Of a stretch of 64,000 bases of DNA, positions 1 to 8,903 are shown one piece after another. The notes beneath the pieces were generated by a model. The model made no database searches. It saw nothing but the letters and a program-made list of their open reading frames with translations, and had not been told where the DNA came from. A program made the position numbers and the translations under genes. The DNA is taken from the NCBI GenBank assembly GCA_047495785.1, contig JBLDXI010000031.1, positions 248,001 through 312,000 on the forward strand, given 5' to 3'. This DNA is from Lepidodermella squamata. Lineage: Eukaryota; Gastrotricha. Each line of letters begins with the position of its first letter. The first letter of the stretch is position 1.

Positions 1-1
1 A

Positions 2-622
2 TCACTAGCTATATTGTTAATTTGGCTTGTTAACGCGCTTGGCGCCAATGGTGCATGGAGCGTTAAACGATCAAGCTCCTTAGCAGAAAACGCTCTGCCT
101 CTGCAAATCGGCCCAGTCTCCACAGCAGTCTACGATGGCAAGGTCAATCTCGCGAGATTGTTCGCGACAGCCGAGTTGTTGAAGCAAAAGATACTTCGGC
201 AACTTACCGGCCGTGTAGATTGGATAAACGACGCGCAAGTCATTGCATTCCTCGACCGGGCAGTTCTGCTCATCCAGACCAGCGATGGCTACGAGGGGAT
301 TCGACTGCGTCAAGAAATCCGGCCGAATGACATGTCATACGTCGTGATTATCAGCGTCGTATCATCTCTGGACGCAAGCGGCATTATTCATGTTGAGGTT
401 GCTGCTCTTGAAGCTAAGGCTTCGGTCACGGCGAAGAGCAATATTATCCAGACGAATGTCAAGAAGCATCCGTGGTGGAAGGGTCGCAAGCCAACTATAA
501 CGCACGACATAGTGGGACAACATGATCGTGGTATCACCGATGCTGAGTTTCTGCATGTTCAGAACACGCTGCTCGCAGCACTGCGAAGCCATCCATTTTA
601 TCAAGCGATTAGCTCTTCGTGA
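2..622 (+). CDS. Hypothetical protein, 3' part only (cut by window edge)
   Basis: An open frame runs from the window edge to a TGA at 620-622 and gives about 206 residues. The frame has no ATG near the edge and is open to base 2, so the true start or an upstream exon probably lies outside the window. The first visible residues are hydrophobic (ILLIWLVNALGANG), which could be the end of a signal peptide. The rest is a mixed globular sequence with a basic patch (KKHPWWKGRK) around residue 155-164 and no motif I recognise. Reading this as real coding rests on its length, codon texture and absence of a better ORF on the other strand. Function unknown. Confidence 0.5.
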   Translation, partial: SLAILLIWLVNALGANGAWSVKRSSSLAENALPLQIGPVSTAVYDGKVNLARLFATAELLKQKILRQLTGRVDWINDAQVIAFLDRAVLLIQTSDGYEGIRLRQEIRPNDMSYVVIISVVSSLDASGIIHVEVAALEAKASVTAKSNIIQTNVKKHPWWKGRKPTITHDIVGQHDRGITDAEFLHVQNTLLAALRSHPFYQAISSS

Positions 623-1864
623 CGAAACGAAGCGAAAATCTTTCTATTTGTCCTTAACTTTCCTTCACATTTTTTGGCAATAATTAAGGAGCAACGAACA
701 GCATTATATCCATCAAAAAGAAAAATCTGACGTAGAGAATGTATCCAGTGAAAATAGCTGCTTAATTTGTAAATATTGTTTATTATCTCGCCTTTCTCGC
801 GCCTTCCTTCCATGTTGAATAGAATAGATATTCGCTCCAGCATTACAACCTGCAACTGCCTAAGAATAAACTCGCAAAATGCATTGCTCTGTCTTTATTT
901 CACAATTTGAGAGGAATAACGTTATGGAGACTCCACTCTCCACTCAAGGAGAATGCTGTTAACGCAAACACGAAAATCGATAATTTACGATCGAGGCAAA
1001 AAATGTGCAAAAATGGTCGCTCACACAAATTAAATCACCATTTGTCAGCTAACCGACATTACGCACTAGAAAATGGCCGGTCGAAGGTAAACTTTGGCGA
1101 TTTTCACCTTTTAGGCTCGTCTTATTTCAAATCTAAATACATATTCAGAGAGATTAGGTCAGCGGGATGGCATCGGCCGAAAAAAACATGTAATCACTAT
1201 GTCGTAAGGCAATCTAATTATTGTTGAATGCCTATTTCTCTGTATTTTGCAAGTCGTTTACGATAATCGGCAGATTTTAAATACATTATAATACATTATA
1301 ATAATGTAAATTATACATATTATATACCAGCACTTCGAACAAAAAAAATCGCTTTTTTTCCGGGCAGTTTCTGGGAGAGAAATTCGTCAATGTTAAAGGC
1401 TTAAAGGTTGAACGATCCAACGAATAGTGTTAGGTTATTGCTTGTTTTTACATTGTGGCTTAATTTCTGTTTGAAAAGGTTTCATGTGTTAGGTAGTAAC
1501 GCCAGAATAAAACATTACCGGGCTTTCTATGGAAATAATCATCTCTAATGTGAAGAAATTACGTACGCAATACAGATCCACGTTCTGAGTCGCTTCAAGT
1601 CGCTTTCAAAAATAACCACGCCGCGGTCATAACTTGGTTATTCCGCCAACAGTGATCTATATAGGTCGTAGCGTCTTAGCAAAAAATTATCAAGAGCCGT
1701 CGCGCATGTTCGACACATAATAAGTATTAGATTACACATTCAAGAGCTAATATGCAGGCGGATACAGGTCAATATTGCGGAGAGAGTAAAATCAATTTTT
1801 AGCTCGTAACTTCGCTACTTCTATCACTTCTATCCTGATATCTGCTCCTCATAATTTCACTCTG
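623..1864. other. Intergenic spacer upstream of first receptor
   Basis: About 1.2 kb without a convincing gene. It holds an AT-rich stretch around 1280-1330 with repeated ATACATTATA units. The only longer open frame (907-1227) lacks an ATG start and has no recognisable content. It presumably contains the promoter of the receptor gene that starts at 1865, but no clear TATA element stands out. Confidence 0.4.
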
Positions 1865-4474
1865 ATGATACACCTGTTTTTGTTGTTCCAACTGCTGATT
1901 TCAGGACTCGAAGCGATAGAGAAGCCATATAAGCTGCAATTGTTGGTTCAAAGTCGTATTACGGGGTCTGAGCCCGTCCTGCTAACGGCCTGTCGCCTAG
2001 CATCAGACTTTGCTGCAGATCGAGCGAATAAGCAAAGCAACTACCTTCCTGATTACAACATTGAAACAATTCATACCGACGACAAAATTCTCAGCTTGAA
2101 CGCCCCTAGAGCTCTTCTCACATTTTATCAAAATTATGAAGTTTCTAAAGAGGAATTGGATGAAAAAAGGACGTACCCCTCACCAATTTCAGTCGGACCA
2201 TGGGTTTCAAACGGTTGCAGAGCAATCGGCCGATTCCTTCATCATATCAACCACATTTCAATAGCAACATTATGCACAGCTTCAATTCTGACTGATCGGA
2301 AGCAATTTCCTAATTTGTACCTATCATCCTCAACTTCAAACCCGAAAAATTACGGATACGCTAAATTCATTAAATATATCGGCAAATGGTCTCGAGTAGC
2401 ACTCTTAACATTCGCAGATTATGTCAACGATTTCAATGCCGCTTTCAACTTTCATCAAATCGCGGTTGAACACGGCGTTGAAGTGCCATGGTTCAACGCT
2501 GTTATTGATTTCGACATGGAAACGGCCCAATCTTTGCTGGAAAGCGAGGCTAGGATTATTTTGGTTTTCACTTCATCTTTAGTTAACATGAACTCATTTT
2601 ACTGCAATGCCTACCAAGTTGGGATGAAAGGGCCGAAATACGCATTTTTCGGCTTCGATGCCGGAATGCCGCGACCTGAAAGCTTATCCCCTGCATCTAT
2701 CCCTCAGAATTGTTCTCGGAAGATTGTTGAGGACCAGCTGAACCAAACCTTTGCGTTAGAGATAACTGAGGGAGATTCCGACCCTAAGGCAAAGACAGCT
2801 TTTGGCTACACGAATGTCGAATTTGATCGAATGTTTGTAGCTTATACGAACAGCGCTAACGTAAGTGGGGATCATGAATTCCGATACGTCTGTCATGACA
2901 GTGTACTACAAGCTATAATACTTCTGGATAAAGCGGAACGTGCTTTGATAGCAAGAAACATGTCGCTGCGTGACTATGTAAATGCAAGACCAGAAGTTAT
3001 TAGTGTTATCAAAGCTCAGGTGCCTACTCTCGATTTTACTGGATTGAGATCTTCGAGAATTCGGTACAGCTCCAATGGACTCCAATACGGCTTACCCTAC
3101 TATATTTCACATTGGTCAGCCAATTCGCCAACGAAGAAGCTAGTCCAGATATCAAAGTCGTTGGATAATGTAACCGATGAATATGAAGGAACCATTGTAA
3201 AACAGATTGCTGATAGAATTCCTTGGGTAACAAAAGACGGAAAGCCTCCTAACGACCGGAAAATTCTGAAAACTGTGATTCTTGAACCTTCGAATACTCA
3301 GTTCATTGTTATCATATCTATTTCTGCGGTTGCAATGTTCTTGGAAGCTTTGGGCGCTCTATTAATCATTACTCAAAGGACTGAGGCTGATTTAGAATTT
3401 ACCTTGCCTCATCTCAAGTTTCTAGGAATGATTGGTTGCATCATTCTCGCAGCTTCAGCAGTTACCTTTGCCGTTAAAACAGGTTCGGAGGAAAGTGGGG
3501 TCAGAATATGGATTGCGAGATTATTTCTATTAATTTACTCCGTGAATTTGATAACTTCAGTACTCTGCATCAGAATTATGTGCTTATTTCGGCGGATCAA
3601 AATTCAATTAAGCACTGTGGTATTCCCGAGAGCTTCTCGAGCAACAATAATTCACAACAAATTTCAAATCGGTGGAATGATGCAAGCGATTGATTTTACA
3701 GATGCAAGTACTGTTGGAATCTATGGCGGTCCTATCAGAAGAGTCGAACAAAAACGGGTCCGTTTCCGCCAAACCACTCTACCAAACCGGCACAATTTCA
3801 CTGAGAATAATGGCCACCCTATTCAAACTAATGCAATGTATCCGAACGAGCAGCCGGAGGAAGGTCCGATTATCCCACCGTTGGAAAAGGACAAAGTTCA
3901 AGCAGCAGAGAAAATAGCGGTACTAGTCGTTCTAGCTTGGTCAACTTTCGTCTTGCTCTCGCTTATCGTCTGGCTTTTCGGGCCTGATAAGCTGCAATGT
4001 TACCATACAATCGCTGGGAAAGGTGTTTACAGCGAAGAGACCGATGTCTTGACTCAGAAAAGTGTAACTCTTTGCTTCTCCTGGTACCAATATGCTTGGC
4101 TTGGAGCAATTTTTGGCGTGGACGTTGTTTTAATCCTCCTAGCAATATTAACTGCTGTAAATTTGAAGCTGTCAAGAGGGGCCGCATCGATATTCCCATT
4201 TTTCGACGAGACCCTCGGAGCTTTGTCAAATCTTGTTACTATCATGCTAGCGACGATTCTTATTCTCAGAATTTTGAATGACGATACACTAAACCAAATG
4301 CTGACAGTTTCTGTTTCGGCCCTGCTTCTTTCAATCGCAACTGGATCAGCTCTGCTTTATTCGACTTTTCAAGGCCTGTTGAAAATCCCTGAGGAGATGT
4401 ATGTATATGACGATCATTACGAGCGTACTGCTCCGCCGGTTCGGCGAAATAATACCTACTCAACATTAGCATGA
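1865..4474 (+). CDS. GABA-B-like class C G-protein-coupled receptor (copy 1)
   Basis: An intronless 869-residue receptor. Residues 1-18 are a signal peptide. Residues about 22-460 form a periplasmic-binding-protein-like (ANF receptor type) ligand domain; the segment ARIILVF...FYCNAYQVGMKGPKY (229-259) resembles the equivalent strand-helix of GABA-B receptors. Seven membrane segments follow near 480-502, 519-537, 547-573, 683-705, 742-767, 786-803 and 809-832. The second intracellular loop is about 110 residues, far longer than in typical GABA-B receptors, and the tail is only about 37 residues with no visible coiled coil. No cysteine lies at the top of segment 3; instead two cysteines (712, 737) lie in extracellular loop 2. 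The class C assignment is firm; the ligand is unknown. A close paralogue follows 205 bp downstream. Confidence 0.85.
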   Translation: MIHLFLLFQLLISGLEAIEKPYKLQLLVQSRITGSEPVLLTACRLASDFAADRANKQSNYLPDYNIETIHTDDKILSLNAPRALLTFYQNYEVSKEELDEKRTYPSPISVGPWVSNGCRAIGRFLHHINHISIATLCTASILTDRKQFPNLYLSSSTSNPKNYGYAKFIKYIGKWSRVALLTFADYVNDFNAAFNFHQIAVEHGVEVPWFNAVIDFDMETAQSLLESEARIILVFTSSLVNMNSFYCNAYQVGMKGPKYAFFGFDAGMPRPESLSPASIPQNCSRKIVEDQLNQTFALEITEGDSDPKAKTAFGYTNVEFDRMFVAYTNSANVSGDHEFRYVCHDSVLQAIILLDKAERALIARNMSLRDYVNARPEVISVIKAQVPTLDFTGLRSSRIRYSSNGLQYGLPYYISHWSANSPTKKLVQISKSLDNVTDEYEGTIVKQIADRIPWVTKDGKPPNDRKILKTVILEPSNTQFIVIISISAVAMFLEALGALLIITQRTEADLEFTLPHLKFLGMIGCIILAASAVTFAVKTGSEESGVRIWIARLFLLIYSVNLITSVLCIRIMCLFRRIKIQLSTVVFPRASRATIIHNKFQIGGMMQAIDFTDASTVGIYGGPIRRVEQKRVRFRQTTLPNRHNFTENNGHPIQTNAMYPNEQPEEGPIIPPLEKDKVQAAEKIAVLVVLAWSTFVLLSLIVWLFGPDKLQCYHTIAGKGVYSEETDVLTQKSVTLCFSWYQYAWLGAIFGVDVVLILLAILTAVNLKLSRGAASIFPFFDETLGALSNLVTIMLATILILRILNDDTLNQMLTVSVSALLLSIATGSALLYSTFQGLLKIPEEMYVYDDHYERTAPPVRRNNTYSTLA

Positions 4475-4670
4475 TATTAGTGTGATTGGATGTAGCATTA
4501 TAATGCCATTAAAAAGTGTCATAATCCGGAACGTGAGGGTGTCTGATGAACTGAGGAATTTTATGTTTGCGCACTAATTGGCTAGCTGGGTGACTTTACG
4601 GCTGCAAAAGCCTACGCTTCATTTTCGAGTAAGAGCAAGGTATAAGTTATACATATCACTAATGTGACTT

Positions 4671-4676
4671 AATAAA
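4671..4676 (+). promoter_or_regulatory. AATAAA just before the second receptor start
   Basis: AATAAA ends 3 bp before the ATG at 4680. If it is the polyadenylation signal of the upstream receptor, cleavage would fall inside the next coding region. It could also be fortuitous in AT-rich sequence. Confidence 0.3.
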
Positions 4677-4679
4677 AAG

Positions 4680-7166
4680 ATGATTTTCTTACTGATCTTG
4701 TTTTCAGCCTCGCTTGTTTTTTCGCAGAAGCCGTACAAACTTCAAATGCTGGTCCAAACTCGAATTACTGGGACAGAACCAGCTATTCCTCGAGATTGCC
4801 GTCTCGCTTCGAAGTTCGCTGCAGATAGAGCCAATGAGCAATCAGAATTCTTACCAGACTATGAAATCGAACTGATCTACGGCGACGAAAAGCTGTTTGG
4901 AAACAACTCCCCCAACGTGACGATGAACTTTGCCAGATCTTCTGTGGTTAGTGGAAATGTGTATCCCTCCCCTATTACTGTTGGTCCATGGAACACGAAT
5001 GGCTGTAAAGGGATGGGATCTTTCCTTCATCACATCAATTACGTGGCTTATTCGACTTTGTGTTCCGGATCAGTATTATCAGACCGGAAAAAGTTCCCTA
5101 ATCTCTACCTGTCATCAGCTACAACAGACCCGAAAAACTACGGCTACGTGAAATTCATGAAAGACATCGGAAATTGGAGCCGGATAGGGATTGTTACTTA
5201 CGCTGATAATCTCAATGACTTCAACGGGGCTTTTCATCTTCATAAAGTTGCAATTGAGAACAAAATCGAGGTTCCTTGGTTTGATTCAGTGTATCAATTC
5301 GATCAGGAGGCTGCGAGATCTCTAAAGGACAGCGATGTCAGAATTATCGTTTTCTTCGCATCTGGAATCAATCGGCTAATTTCGTTTTACTGCCAAGCTT
5401 ATCAAGTAGGAATAACTGGATCGAGATATGTTTTCATGACTTTAGACGGGTCTATTCCTAACATTGATTTCTACCCGAATTCGTCCATGCCCTCGAATTG
5501 CAATATGTCAATTGTTGCGAAACAAATCAGATCAACTTTAGCTCTAGAGGTCGCTGATGGCGATGGCGAGATGACTCATAAGACCCCATTTGGCTACAAC
5601 AGGCAAGATTTCGATAGAATGTTCGTGAATTACACAGGAGGGACGCCGGCTAGTGACTATGACTTTCGACACGTTTGCCACGACAGTGTGATGCAGGCTG
5701 TACTAGCCTTAGACAAGACAGAGCGTGCGCTGCGTATGCAAGGAAACTCTACACTTCGCAATTTTCCTGATAGCCCGGAACAAATAATCAATATTATCAA
5801 TAACGTGACTATGTCCCTCGACTTCCCCGCCCTCAGATCATCAAGAGTTAGATTCAACTCAAATGGGGAAATAGTGAGTCTACCATTTTTCATATCTTAC
5901 CGATGTGAAAATGGGTCCATTAAGCGTCTAACTGAGATAAACCGATTGAATGAGAAAATCGATGATATCAACAGCTATTCGATCAGACAGGTTGTTGCGA
6001 ATTTTCCATGGCAGACTGCGTCCGGTTTGAGTCCAAGAGACCAGATGCAAGTCGTGAAAATCACTGAAGAAACTTCTAAACTCGAATTCTACATCATTTC
6101 GACGATTTCGGGGCTGTTATTCGCTATTCAAGTATCAGGTATCATTCTGACGGTCTTGAAGAGAGATCATGTTCATCTTATCGACTCGATGCCAATTTTG
6201 AAGTGCTTCTGTTTAGCTGGATGCTTGATTTTGGACTTTGCATCGTTTTCCTTCGTTCTCAAGCCCGGTCTAATTGCGACTCAAGTTATCTCCTGGTATA
6301 TTCGGCTTTTCCTCCTTGTAACTGGCCTCGGTCTTGTTGTATCACTAGCATCTTTCAGGATTATCCACGTATTTCTAAAATCAAGATTCAAGCAAATGAA
6401 TCTGAGAAACTTCCATCGGGAGATTTTAAATTGTTCTAACGTCAAAGAGACAATTCCTAAAACAGCGCCCGCTACTGGAAGCACCGAGGTATCCGTTACT
6501 CGAATCGCCTTTGAACCTCCCCGTAACAACGTTTACAAACTTCATAATTTGAATTCTTCTAGAATCAAAGACTCAGAGAGAAATGCTCTGATATCTAGCT
6601 TAGTATTTTCTATTATCGTCTTCCTATTTCTCTCGATATGGCTATTCGGTGTCGACCCGCTGATTTGCTCTACCTTCATTTCCGATCATGGAGTCTACAA
6701 CGAAGCTACGGATACTTTGGTAGAGACTCACGTAACCATTTGCTACTCCCAGCATCAATCTGCTTTGGTAGCTTTTTCAACCTCAATCGCATTGTTTTTA
6801 CTGCTAATCTCCGGCTTTATATGCATTTATTTGCGATTTTCGAGACCTGATCTAGATTATTTCCCAGACTTTGACGCGTCCGTAGCAACGGTAGCTAACC
6901 TAAATTCAGTTTTCATCGGATCCATCCTGATTTTGTTGGTGATGTCCAGGGATGTCATGATGCTATGCTTAGCGACTGCCATTCTTTTACTTGTAATTTC
7001 TGCCGCGACAAGTGCAACTTTACTAATCTCAACTTATCGATGTGTTTTCAATCGGGAACCTGTTGTAGACCCTGCAGATTTCTTTCGCGGTCACAGCAAT
7101 GTCTTCACTCTGCGATCGTCCACAGTCACGCATGTTATTCCTTCCATAACTGTTACCGAGGCTTGA
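4680..7166 (+). CDS. GABA-B-like class C G-protein-coupled receptor (copy 2)
   Basis: An intronless 828-residue paralogue of the receptor at 1865-4474, same strand, 205 bp downstream. Signal peptide 1-15; ligand-binding domain about 19-450 sharing long blocks with copy 1, for example FPNLYLSSATTDPKNYGY (139-156) and the cysteine-containing FYCQAYQVG segment. Membrane segments near 469-492, 506-526, 535-563, 637-656, 694-717, 737-754 and 758-784. Intracellular loop 2 is about 70 residues; the tail is about 44 residues, Ser/Thr-rich and without a coiled coil. As in copy 1, segment 3 lacks the usual top cysteine while loop 2 has two (662, 688). GABA-B receptors normally work as dimers, so the pair could form a heterodimer (inference). 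Start chosen at the ATG that opens the signal peptide. Confidence 0.85.
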   Translation: MIFLLILFSASLVFSQKPYKLQMLVQTRITGTEPAIPRDCRLASKFAADRANEQSEFLPDYEIELIYGDEKLFGNNSPNVTMNFARSSVVSGNVYPSPITVGPWNTNGCKGMGSFLHHINYVAYSTLCSGSVLSDRKKFPNLYLSSATTDPKNYGYVKFMKDIGNWSRIGIVTYADNLNDFNGAFHLHKVAIENKIEVPWFDSVYQFDQEAARSLKDSDVRIIVFFASGINRLISFYCQAYQVGITGSRYVFMTLDGSIPNIDFYPNSSMPSNCNMSIVAKQIRSTLALEVADGDGEMTHKTPFGYNRQDFDRMFVNYTGGTPASDYDFRHVCHDSVMQAVLALDKTERALRMQGNSTLRNFPDSPEQIINIINNVTMSLDFPALRSSRVRFNSNGEIVSLPFFISYRCENGSIKRLTEINRLNEKIDDINSYSIRQVVANFPWQTASGLSPRDQMQVVKITEETSKLEFYIISTISGLLFAIQVSGIILTVLKRDHVHLIDSMPILKCFCLAGCLILDFASFSFVLKPGLIATQVISWYIRLFLLVTGLGLVVSLASFRIIHVFLKSRFKQMNLRNFHREILNCSNVKETIPKTAPATGSTEVSVTRIAFEPPRNNVYKLHNLNSSRIKDSERNALISSLVFSIIVFLFLSIWLFGVDPLICSTFISDHGVYNEATDTLVETHVTICYSQHQSALVAFSTSIALFLLLISGFICIYLRFSRPDLDYFPDFDASVATVANLNSVFIGSILILLVMSRDVMMLCLATAILLLVISAATSATLLISTYRCVFNREPVVDPADFFRGHSNVFTLRSSTVTHVIPSITVTEA

Positions 7167-7168
7167 GA

Positions 7169-7174
7169 AATAAA
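7169..7174 (+). terminator. Polyadenylation signal AATAAA of receptor copy 2
   Basis: AATAAA begins 3 bp after the TGA stop at 7164-7166, giving a very short 3' untranslated region if used. Confidence 0.45.
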
Positions 7175-7544
7175 ACCGATGAACATAGAATAGCTTGTCG
7201 ATTTATATATCAGCACCTCCCCAAACATACAATGAAAAGCAGAAATCAGGTAGAAAGATGATGGTTGATAAGGCCTGTTAGTTTCAGCCGGATCAGAGAG
7301 AGCTAGGCAGTTTCTTTTCCCAGCGGTTTTAGCTACTACTTGTCCTGAATTAAATCGATCTATATAGGACTCACTGTACCTTGTTGACCGCACAGAAGGC
7401 TGCACTGACCTCGATGACTTTTTTCCCCGCAAAAACACAATAACACTTCGGCTTTGCAAGATAGGCTAACAAACACGTTGTTGTATATAGCGGAGCTCAG
7501 GTATTGCCATCTATATTTCGTCCGTTCAATGGTTTAAATAATTA

Positions 7545-7865
7545 ACACCAAATGAGGCGCCTCTTTTTCGCGGCCGCCCCGCACAGCCTCATTTTTGGCG
7601 CCGTGCCGCGCGCCATGTCTATTTATTGTTGTGGCCATTTTTCTCGCCGCAAGGTGTCCTGTAAAATATGCGCTGTTGGCGAGTGGGCGCGCGCGGACAC
7701 AACAGCGTGTTTTATTAATGACGCGCACACGCGCATGAATGCAATCGATATAGCCGAAAAACTGCGCATGGCCACGCTTCGGCGAAAATATTTTTTATTA
7801 CGCGGAGGACGAGCAACACGGCCGTGTTGACACAAACAAAGTGCGCGCGCTCGCGCGTAATATCC
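7545..7865. other. GC- and CpG-rich island
   Basis: About 320 bp with strikingly dense CG dinucleotides (GGCGCGCGCGG-type runs, GAGGCGCCTC palindrome near 7555) in otherwise AT-rich spacer. Open frames on both strands here (7552-7830, 7623-7916) reflect the skewed composition and are not supported as genes. It may be a regulatory island or an old inserted element; no terminal repeats were found. Confidence 0.4.
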
Positions 7866-8903
7866 GGTGTATTTACGGCATCGATGTCCCCTAACGTGAA
7901 TACCCCTTTCGATCATCAGTCATGCCTAATGCTATCTAATAGCCTTGATTTTATCTAGAACATGAAATATGCATTTAAAAGCATTTCTCACCAGTCTCTA
8001 ATGTAAGGAAGACAAGCCAACCCACCCAGTTTTCCAAAATGGTTCTTTAAGCCATGGTATCTTCCAAAGAGACTCTTCTCCATTATTATTCCTATCAACA
8101 GTTTTTGAATAACTTTTTCTGTGACCCCAAACTGCGCTGTTCTGGCTAAGATAGTACGAAATTGTTAATAAATAGCGTGTTATGTCTTACATTTCTTTAA
8201 AAATACTTTACTTCGTGCGGCAACCCGACCCCAAGACCCAAACAGGTAGATGGTATTTCGTATTTCAAGCTTATTTTGGTGTGGATTTCGGCAAAAATCC
8301 TGCCTCCATTGAGATATCGGATATCGCACTTTCCGAGATACCGTTTAATGACCATCGCACATATGGAAGGAAAATGAGGACCTTTTTCCCTTTTCAATTA
8401 AAATATGCCACCCGCCTCAGTAGAGCCTTGTCGCGCTAAAGCTAAGGCATATTCTTAGCAAATAAAAATGCTTTAATCATTTTCATGAGTTTTCGAATGC
8501 TGATCTAATATGTTATGATTGTTGATTCACATCCTTACCAATTCTTGTCTTTCCTTTCCTAATAAGGAAATTAGGAAACGAAATTAAGGGACATAACTAA
8601 AGCATGTCCAAAATACGGATCGTGGAAGATTTGCTTCATTTTCAGCAGTTCATTAAATTTTATTTAAAAAAATTGGAAGTATTATACCTACCTTAACTGC
8701 GCCACTATGTTCGGTGGATCAAGGTTCAAAGTCTCTCCAGGCTCGAGATTTTCATGACTAGGAGACAATGATCCATTATTGCGCGGATCATTGCCATCTT
8801 TCAATGGCATGTAAACGATTATTTGAAAACAATGAAGAAATTGCTTTTCTTTAGATGCTTAACACATTCTTAAACATCCCATCGCACTGATCATCGGTAT
8901 CAA
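7866..8903. other. Intergenic spacer
   Basis: No gene, repeat or RNA feature is supported. It presumably holds the promoter of the lectin-like gene starting at 8904. Confidence 0.4.

Noticed and set aside
907-1227. 106-codon plus-strand frame
   Set aside because: No ATG start and no recognisable sequence; likely chance.
7552-7916. Overlapping frames of 92 and 97 codons on opposite strands
   Set aside because: Produced by the CpG-rich island; no motif, and both strands are open alike.
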